NCBI GenBank assembly: GCA_039111635.1
Contig: JBCAQO010000004.1
Coordinates: forward strand, 1,922,001-1,986,000
Length of the DNA stretch: 64,000 nucleotides
Source: Heterobasidion occidentale
Taxonomy: Eukaryota; Basidiomycota; Agaricomycetes; Russulales; Bondarzewiaceae
Direction of reading: 5' to 3'
Shown here piece after piece: positions 1-12,060 of the stretch (positions are counted from its first letter, which is position 1; the number at the start of each line of letters is the position of its first letter). The translations under genes and the position numbers were made by a program. The notes below the pieces were generated by a model. It was not told the DNA's origin, made no database searches, and saw only the letters and a list, made by a program, of their open reading frames with translations.

Positions 1-276
1 TTGTTACCTGACCTTTCTACGATACATCACCTGCGACCTTGAGAGCTCTTTAGGATACACTGACCTGTCAGCGTTGATGTCTCGATCGGACTTCTCCATG
101 TATTTGAATACAAGTGAGCCGTACATGCTGTAGCACCAGGCTTTCATGTTACAAGTACAACATTGTTCGCAACCATAAAGGTCAATGCTCTTACACACAA
201 TACAAATAACAACCAAGTGAATGGGACTCAAAACTGGCACACGCAACACAGGGTCCTCCCGATCGTCTGGCACGTT

Positions 277-1185
277 CATGATCCATCGACGGGCCTGGGC
301 TTTGTGCGTACGGCACGCATGTTCGGATAGGTGAGCATGAGACGCTGTTGATCTTTTGAAGCCCGGACTTCTTCAAACTATCGAAGGTTTTGAGAATCAA
401 GAATCTGACACACATCCGATGAAGGTGGCTCACCTTCGTGCCCTCCGGAAGAGGGATTGTTCTGCTGAAATTTCTTCTGTTCTCGATCTCGCAGCACCGT
501 GCCCTCTTCCATTCGCTCCGTGACCTTGACGGTTTGCCATGTCACAACTAGGCATTTACCCTGGTAGCTGACGTGCATGTCTTGCTTTTTGACGCCAGGA
601 AGATCGAATACGGCCATGACCTGACGGAGATACGTGAGATTGAGACATGTAAGTGAGTCAGACATAGAGATATTGTACTTTGCGGCCATCTTGAGACTCT
701 TTGAAAGTTACACTAATACGAACCCAAGCTCTTAAACTCGTCTGCGACGAATCGAAGTGAAACACTCACGACTTCCGCCTTTTCAAGTGTGGCCTGTGAT
801 CCGCGGGAGGGGAGGATGGTATGGCTGGGGATGACTGGTCGCTTGCTGACCATACCTCGAGGGATTTAATCTTCGAAGGCGAGACGACCATTGCACGTTC
901 CTTGTTCTTCCTGACTTCGCTCCAAATGCGATCTAAGGAATCAGAATCAGGAGGCGTCGAAGGTCCAGCAGTACTCGTAGAGGCATGGGAGTGGTGGGGA
1001 GTGGAGAATGGTTCAGGCGCCATTGGACGAGTCTGTATGCCGCGGGAATAGGACTGAGCGTCTGGAGGCCGACTAGGTGTAAGATTTCCTGGTGGCACAG
1101 GCTGGGTGGCAAATACTCTGTCGAAGGCTTCCCAGGAATGCAAGTAGTCGTCGTCGTCTTTGACGTTGTGGGAGCCTGCAGGCAT
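277..1185 (-). CDS. Hsp20/alpha-crystallin-like small heat-shock protein with disordered N-terminus
   Basis: Four exons give 723 nt, about 240 residues: 770-1185, a 19-nt microexon 678-696, 434-620 and 277-377. The phases agree at all three GT..AG introns. Residues 1 to about 140 are low-complexity (Pro, Ser, Asp, His rich) and end in a basic cluster PHLKRRKS that could be a nuclear signal. The C-terminal ~95 residues resemble an alpha-crystallin domain: MAVFDLPGVKKQDMHV, then RTIPLPEGTKFEEVRA, then RLMLTYPNM, where family members have the final beta-strand. Small heat-shock proteins bind unfolding clients without ATP; that role is inferred from family. The start is the first ATG in frame with the long exon. 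It could also be an Hsp20-fold regulatory protein, because the N-terminal extension is long for the family and no C-terminal IxI motif is visible. Confidence 0.8.
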
Positions 1186-2258
1186 GGTCGAGGCGAGGGT
1201 TTGTTTCCAGATGGCGTGTAGCGGACAAGGGTGACTTGCTGAAATTGGAGCACTTTAAAGGTCCGAAGCTGATATGCTATCTTGGTACAATCAACAGTGA
1301 ACGATCCTGCACATAAATCGTTGTGAAATACCTTGCATCAAGTTCTCCGCCTTATCGTTAGTAAACACGAGTCTTGTGAGAAGAGCTTGAGTGTAAGACG
1401 ACCGAAGGCATGGAGGAATCACAATCAGTGGCCTCATCCAAATAAGATAGCAGTCATATATATCATGAATCCACAGGACGGAAGTGAGTAAGCGTGTGGT
1501 CACATAGTGATTCGCTTGCCTCACGGAAACCACGAGGCAAAGTGATACCCTGGATGGCAACTTGAAAGACACAGTGTAGACGAAGCGGATGAACAGCCCG
1601 TAAGCCCAACAAGGACGAATATATGCATAGCAAACAAGCTTGTGTGGTACCAAGACACCAAGAAGCTGGAGCAGCGTTCGCTAGAACAGGACGATGTTCA
1701 AAACACCAACTAGAAGAGTTTCCTCACTCGGTGTTATGAAGAACGCTGAGTAGGTGTATTCGAGCTCCGACTCCGGAGTTTCAAGACAGAAGAAAACCTT
1801 CCGACTGTCCCATGTCCCCCGACGGCCAACTCAATTGCAGTCCCATTTTCATCGTCTGCATCGCAATGGCCATTGATATGTGATACATCTATCGACTAAG
1901 GACAGACGGGTCTTTGCATATCCGTTTCCTAATGTTTGGGCGGGTGTTCATGTCAGGTGTGTATCCGACTCCCATTATCATTTTTTCCATGATGGGCCTC
2001 CGGGCTGTTAGTCAAAAGCATGTTAGACTACCAATCCCTCTTCGAGGATGTGGATACCTTTCCGACTCCTGATTCTTTCACACAGTTTCACCCTTGAACT
2101 GGTTACTAAAATGCGATCCCTCATTCAGTTCCGATTAGTCGCGTTGCTTTTCGATGAGAGGGCCAAGAGGAAAAAATAGTTGTGCGTGTATCGATTTCAT
2201 GATAACATCTGCTACATCAGTGTCGAGTATACGTTGTGGCAAACCTAGGTATATGTAA
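1186..2258. other. Intergenic region without a supported gene
   Basis: About 1.07 kb lie between the Hsp20-like start and the 3' end of the Srs2-like gene. Reading both strands I see only short unrelated frames. This stretch must hold the promoter of the Hsp20-like gene and the terminator of the helicase gene. No repeat or RNA gene was recognised. Confidence 0.5.
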
Positions 2259-5200
2259 TTAAACAGGCGTTTTGAATTTCTTGTTAGGATATTCAATCAC
2301 AGGCCGTCCCATTCCTAGCCTTCGCTTGCTTCCATTGACGAGGCCAGTTGTGCTGCCTACAGGGAGCTCCGGTGCTGAACTGACACTTGGCAAAGGTTTT
2401 GGGAAGCTGGGGAGAAACCCATCATTTGCGGAGGTCGGTTTGGTGGGCCATGATCGTGAGGCGGTCCGGTCAGACAAGTTCGTAAAGACAGGTTCCTTCG
2501 CGAGCGCTGATGTGGAGCCTCGTCGTGGTGGTCCCACGCTAATGATTGATGGTTCTGGCTTGGTGCTTGATGGTTTCGATTTCGTACTGGGTGGTTTCGA
2601 TCTCGTACTGGGAGGTTTCGACTCGGTACTTGGGTTCTGATTCGTAAGTGTTGAATTCGCTGGCACAAGAATATTCCTCGAAGCTGTAGAAGTTCGGATC
2701 AGAAGTGATCGTGACGTGCCAAAAAATACCGTGGTACTTGTGAAGGCCGCTGAGGCTAGAGGTTCTGCGCGAGGCCATGGTCGAGCGATATTAAAATCCA
2801 ACTTCGCTTCTGCCTGGCGGGTCTGCGCCCCGGTACGCTCCCTTGTGAAACCATCAGAGGAATTCAATCTAGAGGCTGACAAGCTTACCACTCGAGCATA
2901 CGTTTTCGGACTTCGCTCTGATCAGGGCATGGTCTACCCAAAACTGTTGCTATCGCATCAAGGTCAGTGACCGATAACTTTGGTGGACGGGACGAAAATA
3001 GATTCTGACAGCATTATCAGTGATGGTTACAACAACACAAAGACGTTCGTCGTACCCAATTATCTGCCGTGACAGCTGAAATGAAGGGCGAAAGTTCCCT
3101 TGGCTGATTGTCCCCTGCGACGCCACGGCCAGTTGTGTGTTGCAGATATAGAAGACTTTGCGCCCGTGTACAAGCCACGTAGAGAAGACGTCTACAATTT
3201 TGTTTGATTGCACTGTCAGTACGCAGATGCGCAAGCATCCGATAGAACTCGCCTTTCTTCTTCTGCGTCTTCCGACCGGTAGAACGGAAAGATATGGCTT
3301 TCGACTGCGAGCTGTTCAGCTGCGAGGAGTTTAAGACAAGATCGCAGAACTACCACCAGGTACCATGACCACTGGCCACTCTAATCCCTTTGCCGAGTGG
3401 CAAGTGGATATGGTCACTTTCTGTTCGTCAGGTTAAAGCGGGTTCTCCGTGACTGTTGATCTTGCCTCACCTCATTTGAATCATCGTCTGTTTCTTCAGT
3501 GTCTGTCGATAGCATTGAAGCCTGAAGGAATGCTCGAAGGGGGGTCTCTCTACAACAAGATAGTAGATAAACCAATGCAGACGCCACAAAGAGAACTAAA
3601 ACCAAACCTACATTGGTAAGTCTGGTGCCTTCTCTTTGCCTTTGGCCTTCGCACTCTTGTTTACCATGACAAACCCCTCATGCTCTAGTTCGTCTCTTAA
3701 TCATCGTCTGTGTCGTGCGATTGTGGTAGTAGCTGGTCGAAGTCTATGTCCGTGCTGAGGCTTTCATGAGTTTGGCTAGCAAAATTGATCAATTCCTGAA
3801 CATTTTCCCATCGGCTCGCCCAGTCTTCCGTCTTCTGGAGGTACTGTCCGTATTCAATCAGATCAAGAAGGCGACGAATTAGATCGGGGGGCGATTCTCG
3901 CTGTCACAGGCCAACAACATGAGCCCAGAAGGGATCAGACCAGGAAAATGGTCTACCTCGTTGTCATATTTGCGGAGACTGCGTATAGTCATGACAAAGG
4001 ACCCAATCTTACGCTTGATACGCGGCTTGATATCTGGGATCTTGCTGTCATGAATCTGTTCCACGATTTCAAGGGGTGAACACTTGGCCTTCTCGGCACG
4101 CCCGACAATCTCTGCAACAGACTGCGATATGTAGAACCATGAGGATGTTATGTATAAGAACTTGGTGAAATGCTTCTAAGCACCCACCTTCTTGCCTATA
4201 CCTCGAGGGGGGACATTGATGACACGCATGAAGGCTGGCACGAACAACGAGTTGTCGACTACTTGCAGATAAGCGAGAAGATCTTTCACCTGAAAGCCGT
4301 AGGTATAAAATCATATCGCCCAATGGTCAACGAAACATGCATACCTCCATTCGCTCGAAGAATTTATGTCCTCCTAGGACTCTGTTGGGTATGCCTTCCT
4401 TTTGCAATGCTGACTCTATTACCCGAGACAGTGCATTGAAACGTACTGTGATGCAGGTGATCAATCATGTTGAAATTTGGGACTTTGGCACAAAACACGC
4501 ACGAAGGATTGCAAAATCACTCCACTTGAACATGCCTCCGCTAGCGGCGACGAGGCGTTTAATCTCAGTGCCATAAATATAGCTTCGTTGCTGTCAGAGC
4601 CAAAAGACTGCAACACAGGGCTGACCCTGCCGGATGTGACGTTCGGAGAGATTTCGAGATGCGGGACTTGTCTGCATAGCAGATGCAGTTGAACGAAAGG
4701 AACATAATTGTGGCATGTCGACACACCTTTGGAGATGATAGCCAAGCTCACCGCCAGAATTGAGGCAGTTGAACGATAATTATCTTCAAGAAGAATCTGG
4801 AAGTAGCGGGAAAGTCTTGATGTTTCCAAGGAAGATGAGAGATCAACGACCATAAGCACAAGACGTTCCGGATCGTAATACCTCGTTCCATGTTCTGGAG
4901 ATTTGTTATATCTGCAGATCGCCACCCATAAACTTGAGGACGGCTGGTGAAATGTAAGTCATGTGAAAAATGTGCCATAGCTCACTAGACTGATCTGGGT
5001 CCCCAACGACCGTTACGCAGTGGTGGGACGATGCAATTGTTTTCATAAGTTCATACTGAATACTGTTGGTGTCCTGGCTATGTAGGCCGTGTCAAGACGA
5101 GATTTGTGGCATGGTTAAAGCACTCACAATTCATCCACGAGAACATGACGGCACCAAGATACGACGTCAGGATGTTGTTTAAAAAGTTTCGTGCCAAAAA

Positions 5201-5991
5201 CTAGCAAATCATCAAAGTCTAGGCTGTTATTCTTTCGCAATATTCGTTCATAATCTCGAAAGATTTCAGTCAGCACCGTGAGATATGGGGATGCTCTACC
5301 CGATTTCGCTTGTCCTCAGCGTGTGACTTTGCCATAACCTCTGGGCTTTGGCCTTTGGACTTCGCCTTCGAGATTGCTGATTGTGCTTGACCATCGCTCA
5401 GTGCTATGTTATTTCCTGGATATAATCAGCATAAGACTTCAGGAGCTTCGTAATAATCTTTTGACTGTGTATCAAATGATTCAGTGCGTGCTAGATGAGG
5501 AGCGTATATGCGACACCACCTTTCAGCCGCGTCACATATTGTAAAATTACTTTGAATAGATATCGACTTTGCGTGCTGCCTCAAAAATGGAACGCAGAAG
5601 GCGTGGAACGTTCCCATCTTCAACATGTTTGTTTGACACTCTCCAATCATTTTTTTCAGTCGCTCCTTCATCTCGTTTGCAGCCTTGTTGGTGAAGGTAA
5701 CAGCGCATATAGATGAGGCAGGGATCGAGTGCTCCAGGATGAGGTAGGCGATGCGAGATGTTAACACCTGAAAAGATGTACCAAGATTTAGAATGAACGA
5801 TAGGTTACTGAGTAGAAGGTGCCTGCCTTCGTCTTGCCACTTCCTGGACCTGCTAGAATTTGCAGCGGTTTATTCGGTGGGTGCTGCACCGCTAGGAACA
5901 GGGTGAGTAGTTTGACTCAGCAGTAGGTATAGAGCAGTCATTTACCCTTTGTTTGTGCAGCGTTGAGAGACCCAAGTATTGTTAGGGACAT
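2259..5991 (-). CDS. srs2: Srs2-like UvrD/PcrA-family 3'-5' DNA helicase
   Basis: This is an SF1A DNA helicase; Srs2 strips Rad51 filaments and limits recombination at stalled forks. Motifs in order on the minus strand: Walker A LAGPGSGKTK (~5830-5860), TFTNKAANEM and GTFHAF (~5600-5700), DEFQDT split by an intron (~5090-5140), VVGDPDQS and YGWRSADI (~4900-5020), LEDNYRSTASIL (~4780), INVPPRGIGKK (~4190), HSAKGLEWPVVMVP (~3370-3400) and EEERRLLYVACTRAQ (~3150-3270, split by an intron). The last ~200 residues are Ser/Pro rich with a heptad repeat. Start: MSLTILGSLNAAQ, close to the usual N-terminus of the family. The exon after the Walker A lysine seems to use a GC donor. A one-base gap near 4566 breaks the frame between EAIFMAL and EIKRLVAASGG. 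It is divergent from the metacaspase gene, 356 bp apart. Confidence 0.88.
2551..2634 (-). repeat. 21-bp coding tandem repeat in the Srs2-like tail
   Basis: Three near-identical 21-bp units (2572-2592, 2593-2613, 2614-2634) and one diverged unit (2551-2571) encode a repeated heptapeptide of the form PSTxSKP in the disordered C-terminus of the helicase. Confidence 0.8.
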
Positions 5992-6347
5992 CCTGACTTT
6001 GATTGAGCACCGGCACGTAGAAGATGGTCGTTGGCAACTGCCAACAGACGCGTCGCACGGAATCGCGTCGCGTCACATCACGTGTCGATGTACCGTGTGA
6101 AGCTACCCGGATGCGACCGCCTCTCGCCGGCCGGGGGCGGTGATGAGTTCACTGCGGCGGCTGTGTCGCGGAACTTACCTCGCTCACCTTCAACACCTAC
6201 AGTATCAAGTGAGAATATTCAAACGACATGTGGAATTATCCTGGACAGTCGAGAGGCCCTTCGAGTAATGCGTATGGAGCTCCGCCAAATGGGTGTGTTC
6301 GTTTCAGGTGCATTTCCGAAACAGAGATGAACAACTAATGAAAATCA
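5992..6347. promoter_or_regulatory. Divergent promoter region, Srs2-like helicase / metacaspase
   Basis: These 356 bp separate two oppositely transcribed start codons, so both promoters must lie here. A GC-rich, open stretch (6031-6330) carries no recognisable protein. No clear TATA box was seen. Confidence 0.5.
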
Positions 6348-8569
6348 ATGGGCGGCAGGTTTCCCGCTCCGTACGTCAGCTCTAGATCTTCCTTGATTCA
6401 TATGCCTATGTTGAAATTCAATCAGTGGTGGTCAATTCAACCAACCTGGGTACGCACCTTCGTATGGCCCTCCGCCGGGAGCACCTCCTGGGTAAGAGAA
6501 CTATGCACCCATTGCGTTACATCAAACCAATACACTATTTTGTTTGCAGCTTTGGTCCTCCATTTGGCCCTCCTCCTCCACCCATGCATAATTATCCAGG
6601 CGGACAGCAGTATGGTGGCCCCCCACCTGGTCCCCCTCCCATGCCGTGCGCACCTTGGCTTCATGTAACATATGCCGCCTGACGCGCGATGTTTAGTCAT
6701 CAAAACAGCCGCCCATATGAGCGTTTTGCTCCTCCCAGTGTGTACTTTTCTCCACCAGAAGATATCCTGTTCTTTACCTGTACAACGAATGAACAGGTGG
6801 ACCACCCCCCGCCAGGCCTCCGGCAGGCCAGCAGCATTACGGGCCTCAATTCGAAGGCGCGAACCATCAACAGCAGCAGCCATACTTCCAGTATTCACAG
6901 TGCAACGGAAAAAAGAAAGCACTTTGCGTATGACAACTTTGAACGCTCTGTGCTCATCACTGCTGACATTCCGCCGGGTGGGGCAGATCGGTATCAACTA
7001 CGTTGGACAGAGCGCTGAGTTGAAGGGGTGTATCAACGATGCGCGCAACATCGAAAAGTTTCTATGCAGTGAGTTTTTCTTGGCTGCCCCTTTTCAGTAA
7101 GTAATTTAATCTGGCGTTCAGCTCGGTTTGGTTACAAACAAGAGGACATCGTAGTTCTGACTGACGATCAGAATGGTCCTCGGTCGATGCCCACTAAGGA
7201 TAACATGGTAACTTGCACGCCTCTTCAATGGGCACATATCATTTACAAAGTGATAGCTTCGTGCCATGGAATGGCTTGTACGAGATGCTCGTCCTAATGA
7301 TTCCTTGTTCTTCCACTGTGAGTCATTTTGGTGCCTTAACTACTGGCCCTCCTGAACGAGGTGCAGACTCGGGTCATGGTGGACAGACGAAAGATCTGGA
7401 CGGCGATGAAGCTGATGGGTACGATGAAGGTTCGTTCCCCCAATCGAATGACACGCAAGCAAATGACAAGAATGGCATACATCCATAGTGGTCTACCCTG
7501 TAGACTTCAAGCAGAACGGCCATATTGTCGATGACGTATGCTCATCCTTCTACAGTGGGTTTTCCTGGTTTAGTCATACTGACCAAACTTCGCAGGAAAT
7601 GCATGCTATCATGGTCCGACCTTTGCCTCCTGGCTGTCGGTTGACAGCCATATTCGACGTAGGTCCTTCTCAGCCCTTCTAAATTCCTTATTCACCTTCT
7701 TCAAATCTAGTCCTGCCACTCCGGCTCCGTTCTCGGTACGTGTTGCCTCTATCTCTATCGCGAAAGATACTAACTGTAGTGCTCCAGATTTGCCGTACAT
7801 TGTGCGTTCCTATGCATGATGGTCATTACTTACAACTCACAGTATGCCTATGCAGTATTCCACGGAAGGTAAAATCAAAGAGCCGAATCTTGCCGCAGAA
7901 GCCGGCCAGGGTCTGCTCAGCGCTGTTTCATCGTATGCTCGCGGGGATATGGGTGGCGTGTTCAGTTCAGTTTCTGGGCTACTCAAGACCGCGACCGGTA
8001 ATGGTCAGAAAGCCAATGATTATGCCAAGCGAACCAAGACGAGCCCTGCTGACGTCGTACGTTCTGTTCTCATCCACTTGGTCGCCTTGGATTGAACTAA
8101 TCCGCTCTGCAGATCTCGTGGAGCGGATGTAAGGATTCACAGACGAGCGCAGATGCTTACGAAGCTGGCGCGGCGACTGGGGCTATGAGCTATGTGAGTC
8201 TGCATATATCTTCGAGAGACGTAAAAAACTCTGAATTGCTAATTGCAACAGGCATTCATGACTGCACTCGGTGAGTGGAATATGCTCGCTTTAACAGGTA
8301 CGAGAGACTGATTGTTTCGCCCAGGTGAGAATCCTCAGCAGAGCTACCAGCAACTTCTTGGCAACCTTCGGTAAGTATCTTCAGAAAATGGAAGTGTATT
8401 CTGGGTTTGCTGATGATGTGTGCTCATATCAGGGGCATCCTGAAGGCAAAGTACAGTCAGAAGCCACAGCTATCGAGCTCTCACCCGATGGTCAGTCCTG
8501 TCGAACTCCAGTCCGCAGGTGATTGCGCTGACATTATTTCAGCAAACCGAACTTTTGTTCATCTGCTGA
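6348..8569 (+). CDS. MCA1: Type I metacaspase with proline/glutamine-rich prodomain
   Basis: This is an Arg/Lys-specific cysteine protease of the caspase fold, linked in fungi to stress survival, aggregate clearance and cell death. The N-terminal ~110 residues are Pro/Gly/Gln/Tyr rich ([20 protein letters not shown]), the prion-like prodomain usual in fungal type I enzymes. The p20 core follows: CNGKKKALC, then [19 protein letters not shown], the catalytic His in [18 protein letters not shown] and the catalytic Cys in [16 protein letters not shown]. The p10-like end runs [19 protein letters not shown] to a short QTELLFIC tail before the TGA at 8567-8569. There are about a dozen exons, and all junctions I checked keep phase. 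The first exon is only 11 nt (6348-6358): ATGGGCGGCAG joins TGGTGGTCAA to give MGGSGGQF. Both catalytic residues are present, so the enzyme should be active. Confidence 0.95.
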
Positions 8570-8890
8570 GCACACTATTCTTGACCAATCGCGCTCGCGA
8601 GACTCCCGTGTACTTGTATCGAATCGTTGGCGTCTTGTACATCAAACGGACGCTTGACACCGACATATGTGATGTTTGTTTTGTACTATGTTCAAACATG
8701 ATTCAGAAATGGACCTTTGTATAAGCACATTCTCTATACATCCACCGACGAAGACATCTTCGGACTGTGGAATTGCTGGATCAGAGTACTTCAGTGTCGA
8801 CCAGATCCTACCAATACATCGAGATTCAAACGATCACTACCCAAGAAAGTTGTAAAGTACGGATGACCAAACATAAAACACAAGAAAAAA
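8570..8890. other. Convergent intergenic spacer
   Basis: These 321 bp lie between the stop codons of the metacaspase (+) and the phosphoesterase (-). They hold the two 3' ends; nothing else was recognised. Confidence 0.5.
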
Positions 8891-10727
8891 CTACGCGAAC
8901 AAGATGTCTTCCGAACCCCAGATCATTAGAAACAACGAGAAAGTAAAATAAGATATACACCCCATCCTCCATGCAACAGTTTCATTGTCCTTGCATTGAA
9001 CACTGACCAGCCGAGCTTCACCATCGTCGCCAAAATCTATCACCTTCGGCGTCTTCTTAGCTGCGTCGGCCTCATCGTCTTCATCGTCTTCATCGTCTTC
9101 ATCTGCGCGGGCGACTACATCCGACTTGTGCTTGTGAGCGGCTTCTAAGATCATAGCCGTCAAGCGTCTACCATATACCTATCAAAGTCCGTCTGTCAAT
9201 GGAGTGCTCGGGACGCAATGAGCATGACGTACACAACCCGAATCTAAGCCAACAGTCCAACGATTGACGTCAAGTCCCCTAGAGGCAGCATGCCCGTAGA
9301 TGATCGTTGACGGATGGCACCGCAATTTGCTATTCTGACTTTGCGCTGCGGTATCCTTGAACCCCTTGCACTGTGGCATCACCTCGTTCCAAATATCGGC
9401 CCATGGTTTGCCTGTTTTGCTAGACCTGAACAACACAGAGTGAGTTGTAAACAAGTTTGGTTGCTGGATATGTCGAACAACAATCATACTTGGTTACTTT
9501 GTTGTCCTTCCGCAAGCTTCGCATGTTCAGAAGGACCCAGGGATCCGTGTTCTGCGGGATGTCTTGAATCAAGTTGACCTCCTGCGCCTGCCGATAGATG
9601 GGCACAGTGGGTCTCATCCGCACATTCGCGGGCCAGTCTATACCAAGGAGCGAAGAATCGGTGATCGTCTTACTGAGCGAAGGCAGATGGGCGAGCGGTT
9701 GTCGACGGTCCGTTATCGAATGCGTGGGGTCGTAGGGAAGTAGGCCCGCGTGTACGATGAAGGTGTGCTCGGAAGGGAGGTGGAGGATCAATGGGAGCGA
9801 GCGAAGGTACTCGTAATCCGCTTTCGATATCGCCCTGAGATTCGTCGTGAGATGAGGAACGCAAACGATCATAAAAGAAGATCATACCGCGCAATGTTGT
9901 AGTGGTCTGAAAACATCGCCCACCCGTCGGGGATCCTCTCCCACCATTTGCGATCCTTTCCTCTCGCCTTTTTCTTCTGCTTCTTCGTCCACTTCTCTTC
10001 GTCTTCGTCCCGCTTCTCATTGTCTTTCTCCCACTGGGCTTCCGCCTCCTGAAGCCATCTCCCACCGTATCCATTCTCCAGGCCTTGCACCCAGTCGAGC
10101 CAAGCCCGCCACTCTATGACCATTTGGTCATGGTTCCCCCGCACGCCTGTGACATTGTGAGACGACATATAGGATAAGACGGAGAGAGAGCCGTCGTGTG
10201 GTCCTTTCGCGCAGATGTCTCCGGTATGAATTAGAGTGTCAGCCTTGGAGTCGTAGGAGACATTCTCCAGGAGGGCGCTGAAAAGTCAAATGGGTTGTTA
10301 TATTGCTCAAGAGCGCCGATACTCGAGAATCATGGGCTCACTGGAAGGCTTGATCCATGCCATGAATGTCGCCGATGACGATTGCGCGCCTGCCTCTTTG
10401 GTCTGCAACATGCAGGTCAATCGACATAGAATCATAGCATTCTAGCTAGAAATACACACCTAGTGACAGATCCTTTGCAGAAACATCACGGACATGTATG
10501 TATTGAGCGAAATCTGGACGATCTGTATTGCAACGAGCCTGGTAAGTCACGGCAGCTGGGGTTGAAGACCAATCGTGAAGTCGGGCCCTACATTTTCTAT
10601 CTGAATTAGTAGGGAAAAGACTAGCATATTCAGAAAGCTCGTTGCCAATACCAAAAGAAAGGATAACGACGAGGAAAATAAAGACGACGGTAAAGGAGGC
10701 CGTTCGACGAAGAGGAGACTCGGTCAT
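8891..10727 (-). CDS. Membrane-anchored calcineurin-like phosphoesterase (Ppn2-like)
   Basis: A metallophosphatase of the PPP superfamily. The N-terminus (MTESPLRR, then a hydrophobic stretch at about residues 10-28) looks like a signal anchor. The metal-binding motifs occur in order: GDIHG (~10370), GDICAKGPHDG (~10200-10230) and GNHD (~10140). Later come LPLILHLPSEHTFIVHAG and YGHAASRGLDVNRW, matching the distal histidine motifs of the fold. A charged Lys/Glu/Asp-rich insert lies at ~9960-10030. This layout (one anchor plus a PPP-type domain) fits fungal relatives of yeast Ppn2, a vacuolar endopolyphosphatase; a diadenosine-tetraphosphatase-like activity is the alternative. The acidic tail (EDDEDDEDDEADAA) is followed by a hydrophobic stretch up to the stop at 8891. 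The exact 3' exon is less certain. Confidence 0.82.
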
Positions 10728-10824
10728 GGGGGTCGACAGTTACCTTGGCTCACTGCCGACAGGAGCTGGGAAAGGAAATGACACGTACTGACATCATATC
10801 AAACGGTAAGTAGCCGGATCTCAT

Positions 10825-11630
10825 CTAATCTAATCTCCTCTGAGAAGTCGAGGCTTCGTCCCGAACGATGTTTCCTTGCATCTCTATCCTTCTCTGCACC
10901 TCTTTGTACTCCTCATTGTCTTTCCCGACCCATTTGTGAAGTTTTTCCCCGATGAAGTCGTCGTACGACCAGAGCTTCGCATCTAGATCCGTGATCTTGT
11001 CAATCCAGATGTATGTTTCCGCTGGAACCGCCTCTGCAAGCTCAGACGGGGGTGGAAGAGGAGGAGCTGTCGGCGGCGCAACCGACGATTCTGCCTCACT
11101 TGTGGGGACAACGCTGGATGGCAGAGTTACGAATGGTGCCAGTGGGTGCACAAACACCGGTGTGCGTTTATATTCCTTTGACCATAGGATTAGCCGCAGC
11201 AGCGATTTGCAAGAGAGAGAGGGCACAACATTGCCTTCGAATAGATCTAACAAGCGGATATCAGATTTGGTCAATCCAATGACCAAGGTCCCGCGAACCG
11301 ATCGCTCTTCGTAGTTCAGATCACGATCGAACAGTTGCTTGCTCTTCGCGTAAGGAAGAACAGCGGGATAGTCTGCATGCTGGTGCCAGTCGTAGTTCTG
11401 GTTGAGAATGCATCGCTGGGGATGTTAATATGCCTACTTTGATGTGGTGCCGCGTGTGATCCTGGGGAGAAAAACTTGAGCGCAGGCTGGAATGACAGCT
11501 GACGCTGGCGGCAGAACCGTCTTACCATCAGAACGGCTGGACAGAGTTCGAGATGCCCACCATCGTTGTCTATGACATTCGTCAGAATGGTTGGGTGCAA
11601 CAAGGTGCCGTAGAAAAATGCGGACGACAT
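10825..11630 (-). CDS. AIG2-like gamma-glutamylcyclotransferase-fold protein
   Basis: The N-terminus MSSAFFYGTLLHPTIL carries the FxYGTL signature of the GGCT/AIG2 fold. Then come YDWHQHADYPAVLP and, after an intron, GTLVIGLTKSDIRLLDLFEGNEY, including the region of the conserved acidic residue. A Pro/Ala/Ser-rich insert (~11030-11130) interrupts the domain, followed by AETYIWIDKITDLDAKLW. Members of this fold cleave gamma-glutamyl peptides or gamma-glutamylamines; many fungal members have no assigned substrate. The start chosen is the ATG directly before SSAFFYGTL, because the signature normally begins within the first ten residues. Its stop lies 97 bp downstream, in genomic order, of the phosphoesterase start. 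The gene is divergent from the class V aminotransferase-fold gene. Confidence 0.82.
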
Positions 11631-12060
11631 GTTGTCTATGATGTTCGACAACCTGGAGTGATAGTATATAAAGCGACTGAGGTCAGGCACGGAGACTAGA
11701 TACTACATTCAAGATCTTGATAAGAACGAGTCCTTTATCCGAAGCGCCTTCGGACTGTGGGAGCGATCCACTTCAGCTTGTTGCCAACTTCAGTCTGTTC
11801 CTGCCTGAATCGTCGTCGCCGCCGGCAGGTCGAGTCAAGAACTGTTGCCCGTCAGTTGCCCGTCCCACATGTGACTCACAAACGGCTGGTATAAGTAGGT
11901 GCCTGCGTGCTGCACACAACTCGTCGACATTCTCCCATCCCCACACTGCTCTGTTGCAGCTAGACCCAACCATAACATTCGTGAGCCAACTTCCTCGTGT
12001 AGTTGGAAGCCGACTTGATCGAACCCCATTCATCATAGTGCACCATCAAGCGCGTCGCCC
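11631..12060. promoter_or_regulatory. Divergent promoter region, GGCT-like / class V PLP enzyme
   Basis: 430 bp between two divergent start codons. No other gene was seen. The promoters of both flanking genes are expected here, but no specific box was assigned. Confidence 0.45.

Noticed and set aside
6031..6330. Plus-strand open frame upstream of the metacaspase
   Set aside because: GC-rich divergent promoter region; no similarity to the prodomain and no splice link needed for the metacaspase start.
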